NCBI GenBank assembly: GCA_004352715.1 | Contig: SCFE01000028.1 | Location: 739,202 to 803,201 of the forward strand | Source: Hofstenia miamia | Taxonomy: Eukaryota > Xenacoelomorpha > Acoela | Direction: 5' to 3' | Length of the DNA stretch: 64,000 nucleotides | Part shown: piece by piece, positions 23,020 through 34,142 of the stretch | Numbering within the stretch: position 1 is the first letter of the stretch | Layout: each line of letters opens with the position of its first letter | Made by a program: the position numbers and the translations under genes | The notes under the pieces: model-generated | What the model saw: only the letters and a program-made list of their open reading frames with translations | Told to the model about the DNA's origin: nothing | Database searches by the model: none

Positions 23020-23345
23020 CAACTTGTTATAACATTTGAAAGTCTCTATAATAACACTGCCTTCATGCAGAAAAATGAGAAGAGTGAGAATTGAAAATCA
23101 ATTATGTTTTCAATTAATGCTAATGTACATTAGAGACTTCAATGCCTTTAAGCCACATTTGTTATAACATTTGGACCTTCTCTGTGTGGAAGAGTGGAAA
23201 TTGAAACATTTCTTAAAGGGTACAATGCCTCTAAACTCTAATTGTTATAACATTTGATAGCCCTTCATGCAGAAGAGTGAGAATTGAAAATCAATTATGT
23301 TTTCAATTAATGATAATGTACATTAGAGACTTCAGCATTTTATAA
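23020..23345. repeat. Tandem repeat with palindromic TTGTTATAACA units
   Basis: TTGTTATAACATTTG recurs near 23023, 23159 and 23242, each followed by an (A/C)TTCATGCAG or GTGTGGAAGAGTG segment. A block of about 65 bp ending CATTAGAGACTTCA is nearly identical at about 23075-23140 and 23272-23336. The core TGTTATAACA is a perfect palindrome. Confidence 0.7.
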
Positions 23346-25379
23346 CACTTAGCAGAGCTTTCTATTGTGTTGATAATTCATCATTCATCATGAAAACAAA
23401 ATATACACTATTATTAAGCACATAAAGCCTTGAATGGTTAAATGAATTACAATGCTAGATAGGATATTTTCAAACCATCATGTAAAGAGATACAAATTTA
23501 ATAATTACAATGAAATGAAGGTGTATATCTGATTTTTATATCAAGTAACACTCTAATAATTTGCTAACACAACAAAAACCTCTCAGCCATTCATTGGAAA
23601 AAAGGAAAATTTACTGTAAATTATATATTTACTGAATAAATATTCAAAAATCACTATCATCACTACCAATTGTTGTGAAAAAAATGAAAGCTACATGAAT
23701 ATTAAGTGTATAAATTTGAATAAAATAATGGTAAAACAATGAGGATTTATCTGATCATTCTATTACCAACACAATAAAGACAAAAGAATTTAAGAAGTTT
23801 GTTTAGTTCTTTCTAAAATATCATATCAAATAAACTCTTACTACATTAAGCAAATTCTATATGAATTTATCTTGACCAAAAACGCCATGTTCTAGTTTCC
23901 ATGGAGATTATAATCACTAAACAACACAGCTCAAAAAAGATTTTATTAAAAACAAAGAAATTTTGGAAAAAAAATATTCAGCAGATAAATAATGAATTTA
24001 TACCTTAATCAGTTATTAAGTTTCCTATTTCAATAAATAATTGAAGTGTTTTTAAGTGGTTTTATGCTTTTTGATATCTGGAGTAACATGGCATTAAATA
24101 TTACTTGTCTAGCCAATTAATATAAATTTGACTTGAAAAATTAATATATTATCATGGAGTCATAGTCAACAATCTAAATAAAGTGATGGTGGAAATATCT
24201 TAGCTGAATTTTTAGCCCTGGAGAGCTGATACTTTGCATTGATTTCAATCTCAAGATACATGTAAACCTGGGGCTTTCATTTAGATCTTAAAATAACATC
24301 TACACATAGAAACATTGGTATGCCTTTGATCCCCAAAATTTAATGTTTTTGCTTTCATCATTTGTACTAATTTGCCAAATTTCAAGTGTTTTTGTATTTT
24401 AATTAAACACATATTAATATTTGTATTTTTTTTAGCAATATTCAACATAACACTTGGCATGTGGTTGATATTGTAAAGCTCTTACATTTACAAAATATTA
24501 TTTTGCAATTTTCTCAAAATTCTTAGTAATCTATCTTTAAAATACCATGAACCTATATTTTTTACAAGTAAATAATACATTATTTACAAGCATTTGTATG
24601 TTAGAAGGTGATATCAACATGGAGTTGACTAATTTAATGATTGGAAGAAATCATATCCAGCAAAGGGGAATGTGTGTCAACTAGAAGAATGGTGAATTGA
24701 CTAGAAAACACATTCTCATTTCTATAGCAACTACACAATACAATGGAAAAGATATCAACAACACTGTGAGCAAGAGTCATAAACCAATTAAACTGAAAAA
24801 TGTTCAATGTCAACAAAAGATGTAATCATCAGAAAATTTGTACATTGCCTGAAAATCAGTGTAAACCAAAAAGATATGCAGAGAAAAAACTGTTGTGTAA
24901 AACTAATATCATAATACTGTATTAATGAAAGCATGTATATGTATAAATCATACTAATAGCATCACATGTATAATTCTTTAAGAAAATGAAATTGCCTTTA
25001 TCATGTAAGTCTATATTTCATATTTTCCCATTTTGTATTAGCAAAAAACAAATCAAACAAATGGAATTCTTAATGGATAGGAAATATTGGAAAAATGAAT
25101 TAATTACAACAATTGCAGATATTAATCATTAGAAACATGTGGAATGTTTTACAATGAAAAACATCAATATAAAAACAAAGATGCAATTACTTTTATCTTG
25201 TAATTCTATATTTAATATGCCTGTAATGTTTAAATATGGCAAATATTTTCTATCTTGTTTTTGAAAATGTAAGTCAATATATTTCATACATCTATAGTGT
25301 TTTTCTGCTTTGTATTTGGATATTATTAGAAAATGAAAATGGGTTTTGGTTCTATTAATTATTTTCCTTAAAACATTGT

Positions 25380-26410
25380 TGCACATTGTTCACATCTTAA
25401 GTGAAGCTTGCCATAAAAAATATCAGCTTGGTTAAATCTTAGAAATCAAAAATCATCACATTGGTTAAAAGAAATTGTCTCAGATTAATTTACTCAATTT
25501 AGTTTTGTCAAAAATATTTTGTCACTAGAATCAGTCCATTTCCACATGGAAAATAGTCATATGTGTTACAAGAACTTCAGGGTGTCTCATAGGCAGGGTT
25601 GGCTGATTATAATCAAGCTACTAAAATCAGATTATAATCACCATTTTTAAGAACAAAATCAATGGCTGATTTAAATACATGGTTTATGTGGTTATGCAGG
25701 CCTTTCATATGGAAAATATTTATGACCACTAAGCATGAGCTACTGATTTGTTGTGAACAATTGAAATGTGTGAATTGACTGAACTGTGCACATGTGTTAC
25801 ATAATGTTACATTTTAACAGTTGTATAGTGTGCTGTATATACAAGGCTAATGAAATCACCATGATATTCTAATGAGGCTATTCTACATTCTAATATGCTA
25901 ATGATATTTGTCCAGTGTTTTTCCTTATCAAAATTTCTTGAAAAACATTCAAAGAAAATTCAATTTTCAGCAAAATAATTAAAGAAATTAGAGAAAATTA
26001 CAGAATCATTAAAGATTTTAATGGTTTTACTAATAAAATAATTTTTTAAAATAATAAAAAAATTGAATTTTAAAGAATCTTAAAGACAGTAAAGCAGAGC
26101 CTGATATGATTTTCATACTTTAAAAATCCAAAAATCTAAGTAGTGTAGGTAGGGCTCACTGAGTCAAGGTCTGGATGATTTTGCATGTCTCCAAATGAAG
26201 TGAAACTTCATCATTCAAAGTTATTTTTTTGTTTTAAGATTCTAAATGAATAAAATATCTGAGTTTTCTCACTAATTAGTTTTTCAATGATTATAATCAA
26301 GCTTTAATTATTTTCTATTAAAATCAGTTGATTTGATTATAACAGAATAAAATCATAAATCACTAAACCCTGCTCATAGGGACCTAATTGTACCCATCTC
26401 TTACTACTGC
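25380..26410 (-). repeat. Extra copy of the inverted-repeat terminus
   Basis: On the - strand this matches the outer left-arm end (15860-16080), including ACACCCTGAAGTTCTTGTAAC and the GGAAATGGACTGATTCTA block, in the same orientation as the right-arm end at 32140-32375. It is split by a 779-bp MITE at 25594-26372. The outermost sequence reads CAGTAGTAAGAGATGGG on the - strand, like the right-arm end (AGTAGTAAGAGACTGGGG). Confidence 0.75.
25594..26372. mobile_element. hAT-type MITE with 8-bp target duplication
   Basis: Ends CAGGGTT...AACCCTG, inner ends continuing with TGATTATAATC-like sequence. CTCATAGG occurs immediately outside both ends (25586-25593 and 26373-26380), a perfect 8-bp duplication as expected for hAT insertion. 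Length 779 bp, no coding capacity. It contains no CpG. Confidence 0.9.
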
Positions 26411-27152
26411 AAATGCTTTTTGTGAACATTTTTACTATTAAGATTTATAATCCCAAATCAAAGATTTTCTAATAGGCTGTTATTGGTTATTAGTGCTCTG
26501 AAGCTTGGTCTAAGGATGATTGAAATTAGTTGGTTTTATTAAAATGTAGGGAAAGGTTTTGATCTGCACACAACTTAAACTTTAGTATATTAACTTACTA
26601 TATATTGTATGATCTCCTTTTGAAAGCTAGGCTTTGGAGACACCTACACAAGACTATTACCAATATTATCTAAAACATTGTGGAAGGAAGACTGTCTAAT
26701 AAAAGGGATTTGATCATTTATTGCATCATGGCTATGTCAAATGATTGAATTTAAGATATTCTGAAAAATCATTAATCTGTTTACTAAAATTTTTTTTGTG
26801 GATTATGCCTCAATACCAATAGTTAACAATAATGAGTTATTACCACAATATAGGTGAAAGTAATTTTGATAATATTAAGAAATTGACAAAAGTACCATCT
26901 TGTTACTTCAATGTTTTATAGCCTATATAAATATGTACAAAATCATTTGCATGCAGTAAATATTTGAAAAATTTTGCTGCTTATGCTTATCATTTCATTA
27001 CTTAGACAGTGAAATTTTATGCTTACTTCTAATATGTAAAGAGTCATATCTGTTTTTGTTTTTCAGTGTTTTGAAAATATCATTTTGACTGAAAATTTGT
27101 ATTTTTTATCTTAATTAATGATTGTGCATAACCCTCTAACAAATATCAATGA

Positions 27153-27192
27153 GCAAGGCCTACTAAATATACATATGTTTAGTAGGCCTTGC
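27153..27192. other. Perfect 15-bp stem hairpin
   Basis: GCAAGGCCTACTAAA and its exact reverse complement TTTAGTAGGCCTTGC are separated by 10 bases. In AT-rich DNA a GC-containing 15-bp perfect stem is unlikely by chance. No U-run or other RNA-gene context is evident. Confidence 0.75.
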
Positions 27193-27298
27193 AACAGATT
27201 ATCATTGGTTTATGTAGCATGATTATCACTCAATCAAATAGCAGCATTACCCATTCATTAACAAATTTGTTAACCTTGGCTAATTAGAACTGGTAAGT

Positions 27299-27495
27299 AA
27301 AATCCAACACTTGGGTATAACATTTGTATAGACTTATATTTCAACATGCATTAATATTAATCAAAGATATATATTATACAAAGTATCATTTGCCCTAAAT
27401 GTAAAAATGTGCATTACACAATGGCTCTGAGTGATAAAGTTCAGCATTGTGCAATCTTCAAGTTTCCATCTTCACTCTAAAATATGACGGCACTT
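27299..27495 (+). repeat. Partial copy of the inverted-repeat arm
   Basis: About 195 bp matching the reverse complement of 31918-32117 very closely and the left arm at 16180-16330 less closely (GTGATAAAGTTCAGCATTGT). The CpG-poor block ends at the distal end of this copy, at ATATGACGGCAC. Confidence 0.8.
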
Positions 27496-29399
27496 CCACA
27501 TTCACCCAGGAGGTGGCCATCAGAAATGCGTTAAGCCATTTATTTAATGTGGCTGGCTTTCCCCAGGAGGCCTATTGTTACCACGGACCTAAACACATAG
27601 TAAGTTAGTAACAAAATCAAATATTAACACACATGACATTGGAAAATACCACATCACATATTAATTTAGTTTAAATTGTTTAGTTTACATACTTGTTTTT
27701 TTATTAACATACATGACATTGGAAATACCACATTAATTTAGCTTACATACTTATTTTACATATTTGTTTTAATTTTTATTTGGTAATAAAGCAAAATAAT
27801 TTTTCGGAAAAAACCAAAAACTAGTTTATGCAAAAACTCACAATTTCTAATATTTAATAAATGTACATGGTAAAACCCACATACATGTTTAAGACAAGAC
27901 AAAAATGTAATTTATTCTACACTTTGCTTATAATGACCATATATATCTTACTATTGAATTTGTCTATTGTGTTAGTTTATCATCATTGTTGTTGAGGGAA
28001 TTCTGTAGAAAACAAATGCAATGTGTATTTGCACATTATGAATTTCACATGCGTGTATCTAAATTAATGATTAATTAATTAAGTGATAGATCACAGTATA
28101 AAACACTTGATAAATAAAAGTTTAAACAAAATCAATTAAAAATGTTTATTAACAAATAAATGATGTTTCTATTTATGATAAAGTCTATAATAAATTTAAC
28201 ATCAGACTGCAAATTTGCAGCAATTTATTATAATAAAATTGATTCTGTTTTAAAAGAAATATCTGTAAAACTAACTAGAGATAATATTGCAAAAAGTGTT
28301 AAGAATCAAAACAATATCTGAGATTTAATTATAAAAATAGCTTACCAAAAAGTTTAAAACCTTTCAGAGTAGTTGTCTTTCATCAATGTGAAATTCCATT
28401 ATGCTGGCTGTGTATATTCTTATGTGTTAAAAGATCCATGCTCTTATAATGTCAACATAGTTTATCTATATGCTATTGTTCAACTGTCACAATGTAACAA
28501 ATTATAAAAATGGTACAGCCGTGTAAAATTCCACTTTCAAATCATATAAAACTAGGATTTTTTCACAAGTTGGAAAACAATCTCAATTACAGCATGATTT
28601 TCCCAATTTATACAATTATGTAAATGAAAGATGCTACAAAACTAAAATGTTAATAAAGTAAAACAATTTATCAATCACCATCTATGGTAAAAATGAAATA
28701 AATATTTTTTCAATACGTTTTTCTTGTTGAATTCCAGAATATAAACGTTTCAAGATTGTTGATAACATGTTTTGTTATTAGTGTCGTAAATTGGTTGTTA
28801 GTGTTTATTGATACACATGTATACAAAAAGTTTAAAAATATAAATTTTATATTATAAGAAATTGCCTACATTTTAAAATTTTATTGGTGTCTTTTATATT
28901 AAGAATTAAATAAATACCTAGTATACAACTTTTTCACGTTTGTAGACTTACATTTTTTCCGACGTTTTTTCACTTTTGTGACTTACATTCCTTTTCCAAC
29001 GTTTTTCCATTTGTGTTGATGATTTGTTTTGTCTTTTCGAAAAAAATTATTTGCCTTGGGATATTTAATTTTCCTTTTGGTGATTTGTTTTGTCCTTTTG
29101 AAAAAAATTACTTACCTTTGGATATTTAATTTTCCTTTTGGTGATTTGTTTTGTTCTTTCGAAAAAAATTATTTGCCTTTGGGATATTTAATTTAAATAT
29201 AAATTTTAAGACATTCTACAAATCAATGATTGTTAAAGTACTTGCAGTTGTTTAATAGTTTACGAATTTTAAAATAAAAACTTTATAATTATTGAGAAAG
29301 CGTTAACATTCACATTTTTCTTCAGTCAATGAGTAAATATTGATAATCGCAAATGAATACATAACGCCCTCTCAAAAACGAATCAATTAGATGTCATGA
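27496..29399. repeat. Inner right part of the element with short tandem repeats
   Basis: No gene seen. Contains a 90-bp duplication (ACATGACATTGGAAA... near 27636 and 27713), a pair of about 44-bp units with GACTTACATT...CCAACGTTTTT (28945-29010), and three copies of a unit of about 60 bp containing TGATTTGTTTTGT and GGATATTTAATTT (29019-29194). CpG frequency is back to the level of ordinary flanking DNA. Confidence 0.7.
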
Positions 29400-29756
29400 A
29401 ACTCGCAAAACATTTTTATTTACAAAAAGACTAACACATTATCATAAAAAAATACATTGACGCAAAAATGATTAAATTGATTGAAAAGAAGCAAAGTTTT
29501 TAAATTGAAGAGGAAAATCAAAGCTATATAAAATAAATTTAAGCATACATATAGTACATAAAACTTAAATTAATATATACTTGTAATTGCTTATGAGATT
29601 ATAAAAACACAACAGCAATCGTTAAATGATTTAAACTACATTTTGTACATTAGGTATTAAAACAACTTTGGAACATTTTCTAAATATAAAAATAAATAGC
29701 TTAAATTACAATTATCAGAAACTAATATAATGAAATAAATACTTTTTCAAGGCGAT

Positions 29757-30134
29757 TTACTCATTGTATTCAAATATAAAATATATATCTCGCAATATGC
29801 AATTAGGAAAACCGGATTTTAACTTAATTTCCTTATTAAATGTTTTAAAATCATATAGAGATTGAGAATTTTTAAAAATATATCTGATCTTGTTAGAGTT
29901 TCTAAGACATAGCATTGGAGAGAATTCTAATATATTTCGGATTTCCAAGTATTTTTCCACGATTTGAGAGTCTAAAATATGTATATTTATTACTAGATTT
30001 ATCTTCAAATTTTGATGTATTATTACGGGTTTTAATACATCTAAAGTGTTTGCTTTTGTTATGGTTTCACTAGTACATTTTTTAACACAATTGACAAATA
30101 TTGGTTTTGCATAACGTTTTGACTTTGCATACAC
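29757..30134 (-). CDS. Uncharacterised 125-codon ORF in the right arm
   Basis: Open from ATG at 30134 to TAA at 29757. Contains RYAKPIFVNCVKKCTSETIT, EKYLEIRNILEF, SLYDFKTFNKEIKLKSGF and ends FEYNE. The left arm holds a broken homologue with the same stop position. Upstream the similarity between the arms continues for about 250 bp, so the ORF may be the 3' part of a longer decayed gene. No known family recognised; alternatively a chance frame. Confidence 0.35.
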   Translation of the reverse strand: MYAKSKRYAKPIFVNCVKKCTSETITKANTLDVLKPVIIHQNLKINLVINIHILDSQIVEKYLEIRNILEFSPMLCLRNSNKIRYIFKNSQSLYDFKTFNKEIKLKSGFPNCILRDIYFIFEYNE

Positions 30135-30965
30135 CTCAACTTTACGTTTCTAAATGCATAGATCTCAAAATTATATTCCAAAAAACGCTAATAATCAAAT
30201 AATGTGAAAGAAAAAATTGACTTTAGATTTTGTAATGTTAAGTTTTGTTTTTTAAATTTATTTTCTCTACGATTCTTTCAAATTGATGTGTGATTAGAAA
30301 TAATTCTCCTTTAAAAATTGATTTTCATCAAGTCTAATTTAAATTTTTGTTAGCAAAAATGCTAAACGTGTAGGAACATTGTGAAATTTGTATATTATTT
30401 TGTAATCACATGAAACTAAGCTAGTAATATTAACTTTTTAAAATGCAAAAATAACTTGCATTATTGAATGAATTCAACCGTCACCACTTGAATCGTTGTG
30501 AAAACTGAATAATGTGTTAAAATGAAGATATCTTTTTGTCATGGACATTTAACAAAATCCAAATTTTATGACAGTTTTAGTATAAACTTAAAAAAACGAG
30601 AAAGAAAAACGCACATAGACTTAAATTCGACAATTCCTTGTTGTATATTCAGAGTTTTTTGTATTTTGAAGCGTTAATGGTTTTGTTTTTATTTGTTTTA
30701 TTTAATATCGCAAGTAAATACCCATCTTAAGGCATTCTACAAATTACATTATGTAGTTGAATGATAAATTTTACATTTGCTGAAAAGATTACGCAATGTA
30801 TAGAATACACATTAATAAACATCGTTTGACAAGATGATCTCTACTGCTAACTTATATCCTCCTGTACATAAAGATAATTCTTCCAACATTTAAGTTTGTA
30901 ATAAATGAAAGTTATGTATGAATGTACTGACAAACTCTGCAGAGAAACATTTTTAATTTGTAAAG

Positions 30966-32062
30966 ACGCTCATGTTAAGAATTTTTTAAATGTTTAAGAA
31001 AGCTATATGTATATATGGATAAATATACCTTTTTGTATATGTATACATACAATATAAGTTCTGTTAAATATAAAACAATTTCTGGGTAATAACAAGAATT
31101 TATGAAATTTAATACTAGTGCTATTATTCAGTGTACATAACAAGTTCATTAACAAAAAATATATGATTATTTCAATATACTAAAACTACAAACGTACACT
31201 TTAAAATTAATTATAGTTTGGCTATGTAATGCATGAAGAATCACATCTTTAGCCACCCCTTCTCTTTATACATGTATGTGAATGCTTTTTGCTGAAATTG
31301 CATAAGCAAGATTCAGGAAAAATTTTTTTGTGACAGATTACTTTGTAATTTGTCACCAAAAAAGCGTGCCGTCATATTTTAGAATGAAGATGGAAAATTG
31401 AAGATTGCACAATGCTGAACTTTATCACTCAGAGCCGTTGTGTAATGTACGCTTTTACATTTAGCGCAAATGATACTTTGTATAATATATATCTTTGATT
31501 AATATTAATGCATNACGCTCATGTTAAGAATTTTTTAAATGTTTAAGAAAGCTATATGTATATATGGATAAATATACCTTTTTGTATATGTATACATACA
31601 ATATAAGTTCTGTTAAATATAAAACAATTTCTGGGTAATAACAAGAATTTATGAAATTTAATACTAGTGCTATTATTCAGTGTACATAACAAGTTCATTA
31701 ACAAAAAATATATGATTATTTCAATATACTAAAACTACAAACGTACACTTTAAAATTAATTATAGTTTGGCTATGTAATGCATGAAGAATCACATCTTTA
31801 GCCACCCCTTCTCTTTATACATGTATGTGAATGCTTTTTGCTGAAATTGCATAAGCAAGATTCAGGAAAAATTTTTTTGTGACAGATTACTTTGTAATTT
31901 GTCACCAAAAAAGCGTGCCGTCATATTTTAGAATGAAGATGGAAAATTGAAGATTGCACAATGCTGAACTTTATCACTCAGAGCCGTTGTGTAATGTACG
32001 CTTTTACATTTAGTGCAAATGATACTTTGTATAATATATATCTTTGATTAATATTAATGCAT
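30966..32062. repeat. 548-bp direct duplication around a single N (assembly artefact)
   Basis: 30966-31513 and 31515-32062 are identical except for about one base (TTTAGCGCAAATG against TTTAGTGCAAATG) and are separated by exactly one N at 31514. Two overlapping contig ends were abutted. The single difference is a CpG/TpG polymorphism, suggesting two haplotypes. Confidence 0.92.
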
Positions 32063-33088
32063 GTTGAAATATACGTCTATACAAATGTTATACCCAAGTG
32101 TTGGATTTTACTCCTATGGATTATTTTCCTTAATGCAGAATGTTGCATAATTAAAGACATTGTTACAATGAACATCTATATTAGCAGAAGCAAATACGTC
32201 AGTTTGCCTAAAAAATAAGAACTCTGTCAAAAAAATTAATTTGTTCAATTTAACTTTGTCAGAAATATTTAGTCGCTAGTTGGCGTCCAATAGAATCACT
32301 TCATTTCCATGTGGCAAATAGTCATAGGTGTCCAATTGAGACGGGATTGCCCCAGTCTCTTACTACTTTGGTATGAACACTGAAAAAAACGTGCATTGCA
32401 ATGTATATTTTGTTGTTTTCCTTAAAAATTCAACAGTTAATACACTACATGTAGAATAATTACAATTAAGCTTAGTAAATTTTTCATTATAACCTAGATT
32501 TTTAGCGAAATTAAAGTACCCATGAAAGACGCAAGCAATTTGACTTTCTCAGTGATAAAAACATCATATAAATGATAATTTACATGACAAAGAAAACAAA
32601 AAGTGTCATAATTCAATAATTGCAATTGCTTTTTTTCCCTGCTAGATGGCTAACAAACTGGAAAATAATTTCTTGATAGGTAAAGTTTAAAAAGGGTAGG
32701 ATTTGATATATATCAGTAATTTTAAAGTTAAATTTTAAATTTGCGAAAATTAAAATTTTATATAGTGCACTGGCTAAATTATTGCATAATAGGGACTGTT
32801 GACAAATTATTTTCCATTTCCCATTGTATATTAAAGTTCTTGTAAAAGTTACTATCATTGGAAAAGTTTAAAAAAGTTTTTAAGTCATTCAATCCGGCTG
32901 GTGTAAGTTGCATTGCAGATGTAAGTGCTGGAGCATAATTCGGACAGACATTGGTGGAGCTTACATAAAAATATATTTGATTTTGAGACCATCGATTTTA
33001 TGAAAGAGAGTCAGGTATGGTTCAAAGAACCATATAGTCAAGTAAAACCAAAGGGTGCGACTTTGATAATATTTTTGCTTAACGACCG

Positions 33089-33108
33089 TGGGGTAAAAAA
33101 TTACCCCA
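33089..33108. other. Palindrome TGGGGTAA-N4-TTACCCCA next to TTAAC
   Basis: Preceded by TTTGCTTAACGACCG. Together with 33563-33583 it forms a direct pair about 474 bp apart. TTAA next to a G-rich end recalls piggyBac termini, but this is inference. Confidence 0.5.
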
Positions 33109-33562
33109 TTCAGTCCTTATAATGCAAATTGCTCAGTGAAATTTTATTACATATGTTTCAGATTTTCGGAGAGATTCACATGGAATCCATACTCTTTGTA
33201 AAGACTATTCTTTTTCTTCCCTTGGAACTACGAATACTTCCCCTAGTTGCTACTTTGCAACAATGTCCAAAGCCTGGATCTATCAAGGCTAAAATCATAG
33301 CACTCTGCCCCAGAAGTGAGGATTAGAAAACCCAATGAGACGGCGGAAAATTTATTTAGAGTGCTTGCAAATATCATTCAAAAATAGTTTCTAATAATTG
33401 TTAGTCTTTCTAATGAAACAAAACTATAGTTCTAAATTGAATGGAGATAAATATCTATATACTTACTTAGGTTGTACTCTTCTATATGGTTTTTGTTGCA
33501 ATGTAAAAAATATATTTAATATTTTTTTCATTTAAAGGAGCAAAAATACTGCTTAACAATGC

Positions 33563-33583
33563 TGGGGTAAAACATTTACCCCA
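33563..33583. other. Palindrome TGGGGTAAA-N3-TTTACCCCA next to TTAAC
   Basis: Preceded by ACTGCTTAACAATGC; aligns with the unit at 33089 over TGCTTAAC.A...TGGGGTAAAA. Nine-base perfect stems. Confidence 0.55.
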
Positions 33584-34142
33584 ATGATTGTAAATCTATT
33601 TTTTTTCTTGGTCGTTAGAGGGTGAATAGAACTAAGCAAAGATTCAAATTTATCACTGAAAATTCGTTCCTTCCAGCTGATAGTTTAGCCCTTTTAACAG
33701 ACAACAAATAGATATTGATTGATGATAAAGGCAAAAATTTGATACAATTAGAAAATATTGCATATACAAAATCAATTAACATTGGAAAAATTAATACTTT
33801 TTTTCAAGATATTTTATTGGTATGATGGTGGTGCATTGTTAGGTGTTGGCATGCTTTTCTATGAATCGATTTATTTGGTCCCAGATCCATTTCAGATTCA
33901 AGGAATTCTTATAAATCGATCCATGTAATTACGAAAGATCCATGTACTACTAAAAAGATAAATAGCACAAAGTTGTCAAAGAAAAGCTGTTCAATTTTAA
34001 CAGCGACATGAGTAAAATACAAAAATACAAAAAATTGAGTGGTGATCAATGGCAATCGGTATCAAATTCATAATACCGGGTTATTTTTGATAGTAAAATG
34101 CACAATGAAATTATTTACTTTCTATTACGATATGCTCTAGTA

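Larger units (their letters stand above)
20320..25379. other. CpG-free AT-rich core, no gene recognised
   Basis: No open frame longer than about 60 codons with recognisable motifs. The content is diverged tandem duplications (22290-22480, 22590-22880, 23020-23340) and homopolymer-rich sequence. It could be intronic or untranslated sequence of a long transcript, or element-internal non-coding DNA. Confidence 0.5.
15307..27486. other. CpG-depleted block
   Basis: CpG drops sharply after 15305 and recovers after 27486. I counted none between 15307 and 15929, about 18 in the left inverted arm, about four between 19000 and 20190, and only two (near 21064 and 23882) between 20190 and 27485. At the local base composition about 140 would be expected in that last 7.3 kb. 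Flanking DNA on both sides has ordinary CpG frequency for the window. TpG and CpA look abundant, as expected from deamination of methylated cytosine. The block includes an inserted hAT-like MITE that is itself CpG-free. Confidence 0.85.
29400..32370 (-). repeat. Right arm of large inverted repeat
   Basis: Reverse-complement partner of 15860-18985. Its CpG density is roughly twice that of the left arm; many of its CpGs face TpG or CpA on the left (for example AAACGATG against AAATGATG, TTGCGATATT against TTGCAATATT). True length is about 549 bp shorter than shown, because 30966-32062 contains an artefactual duplication. Outer end on the - strand: AGTAGTAAGAGACTGGGG. Confidence 0.85.
32371..34142. 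other. No gene recognised
   Basis: AT-rich. Two adjacent + frames (32925-33122 and 33129-33326) have no recognisable motif. The interval holds two unusual palindromes (33089-33108 and 33563-33583). Confidence 0.45.

Noticed and set aside
25129-25386. 85-codon - strand frame in the CpG-free core
   Set aside because: Overlaps the extra terminus copy, lysine/isoleucine-rich, no counterpart frame in the arms.
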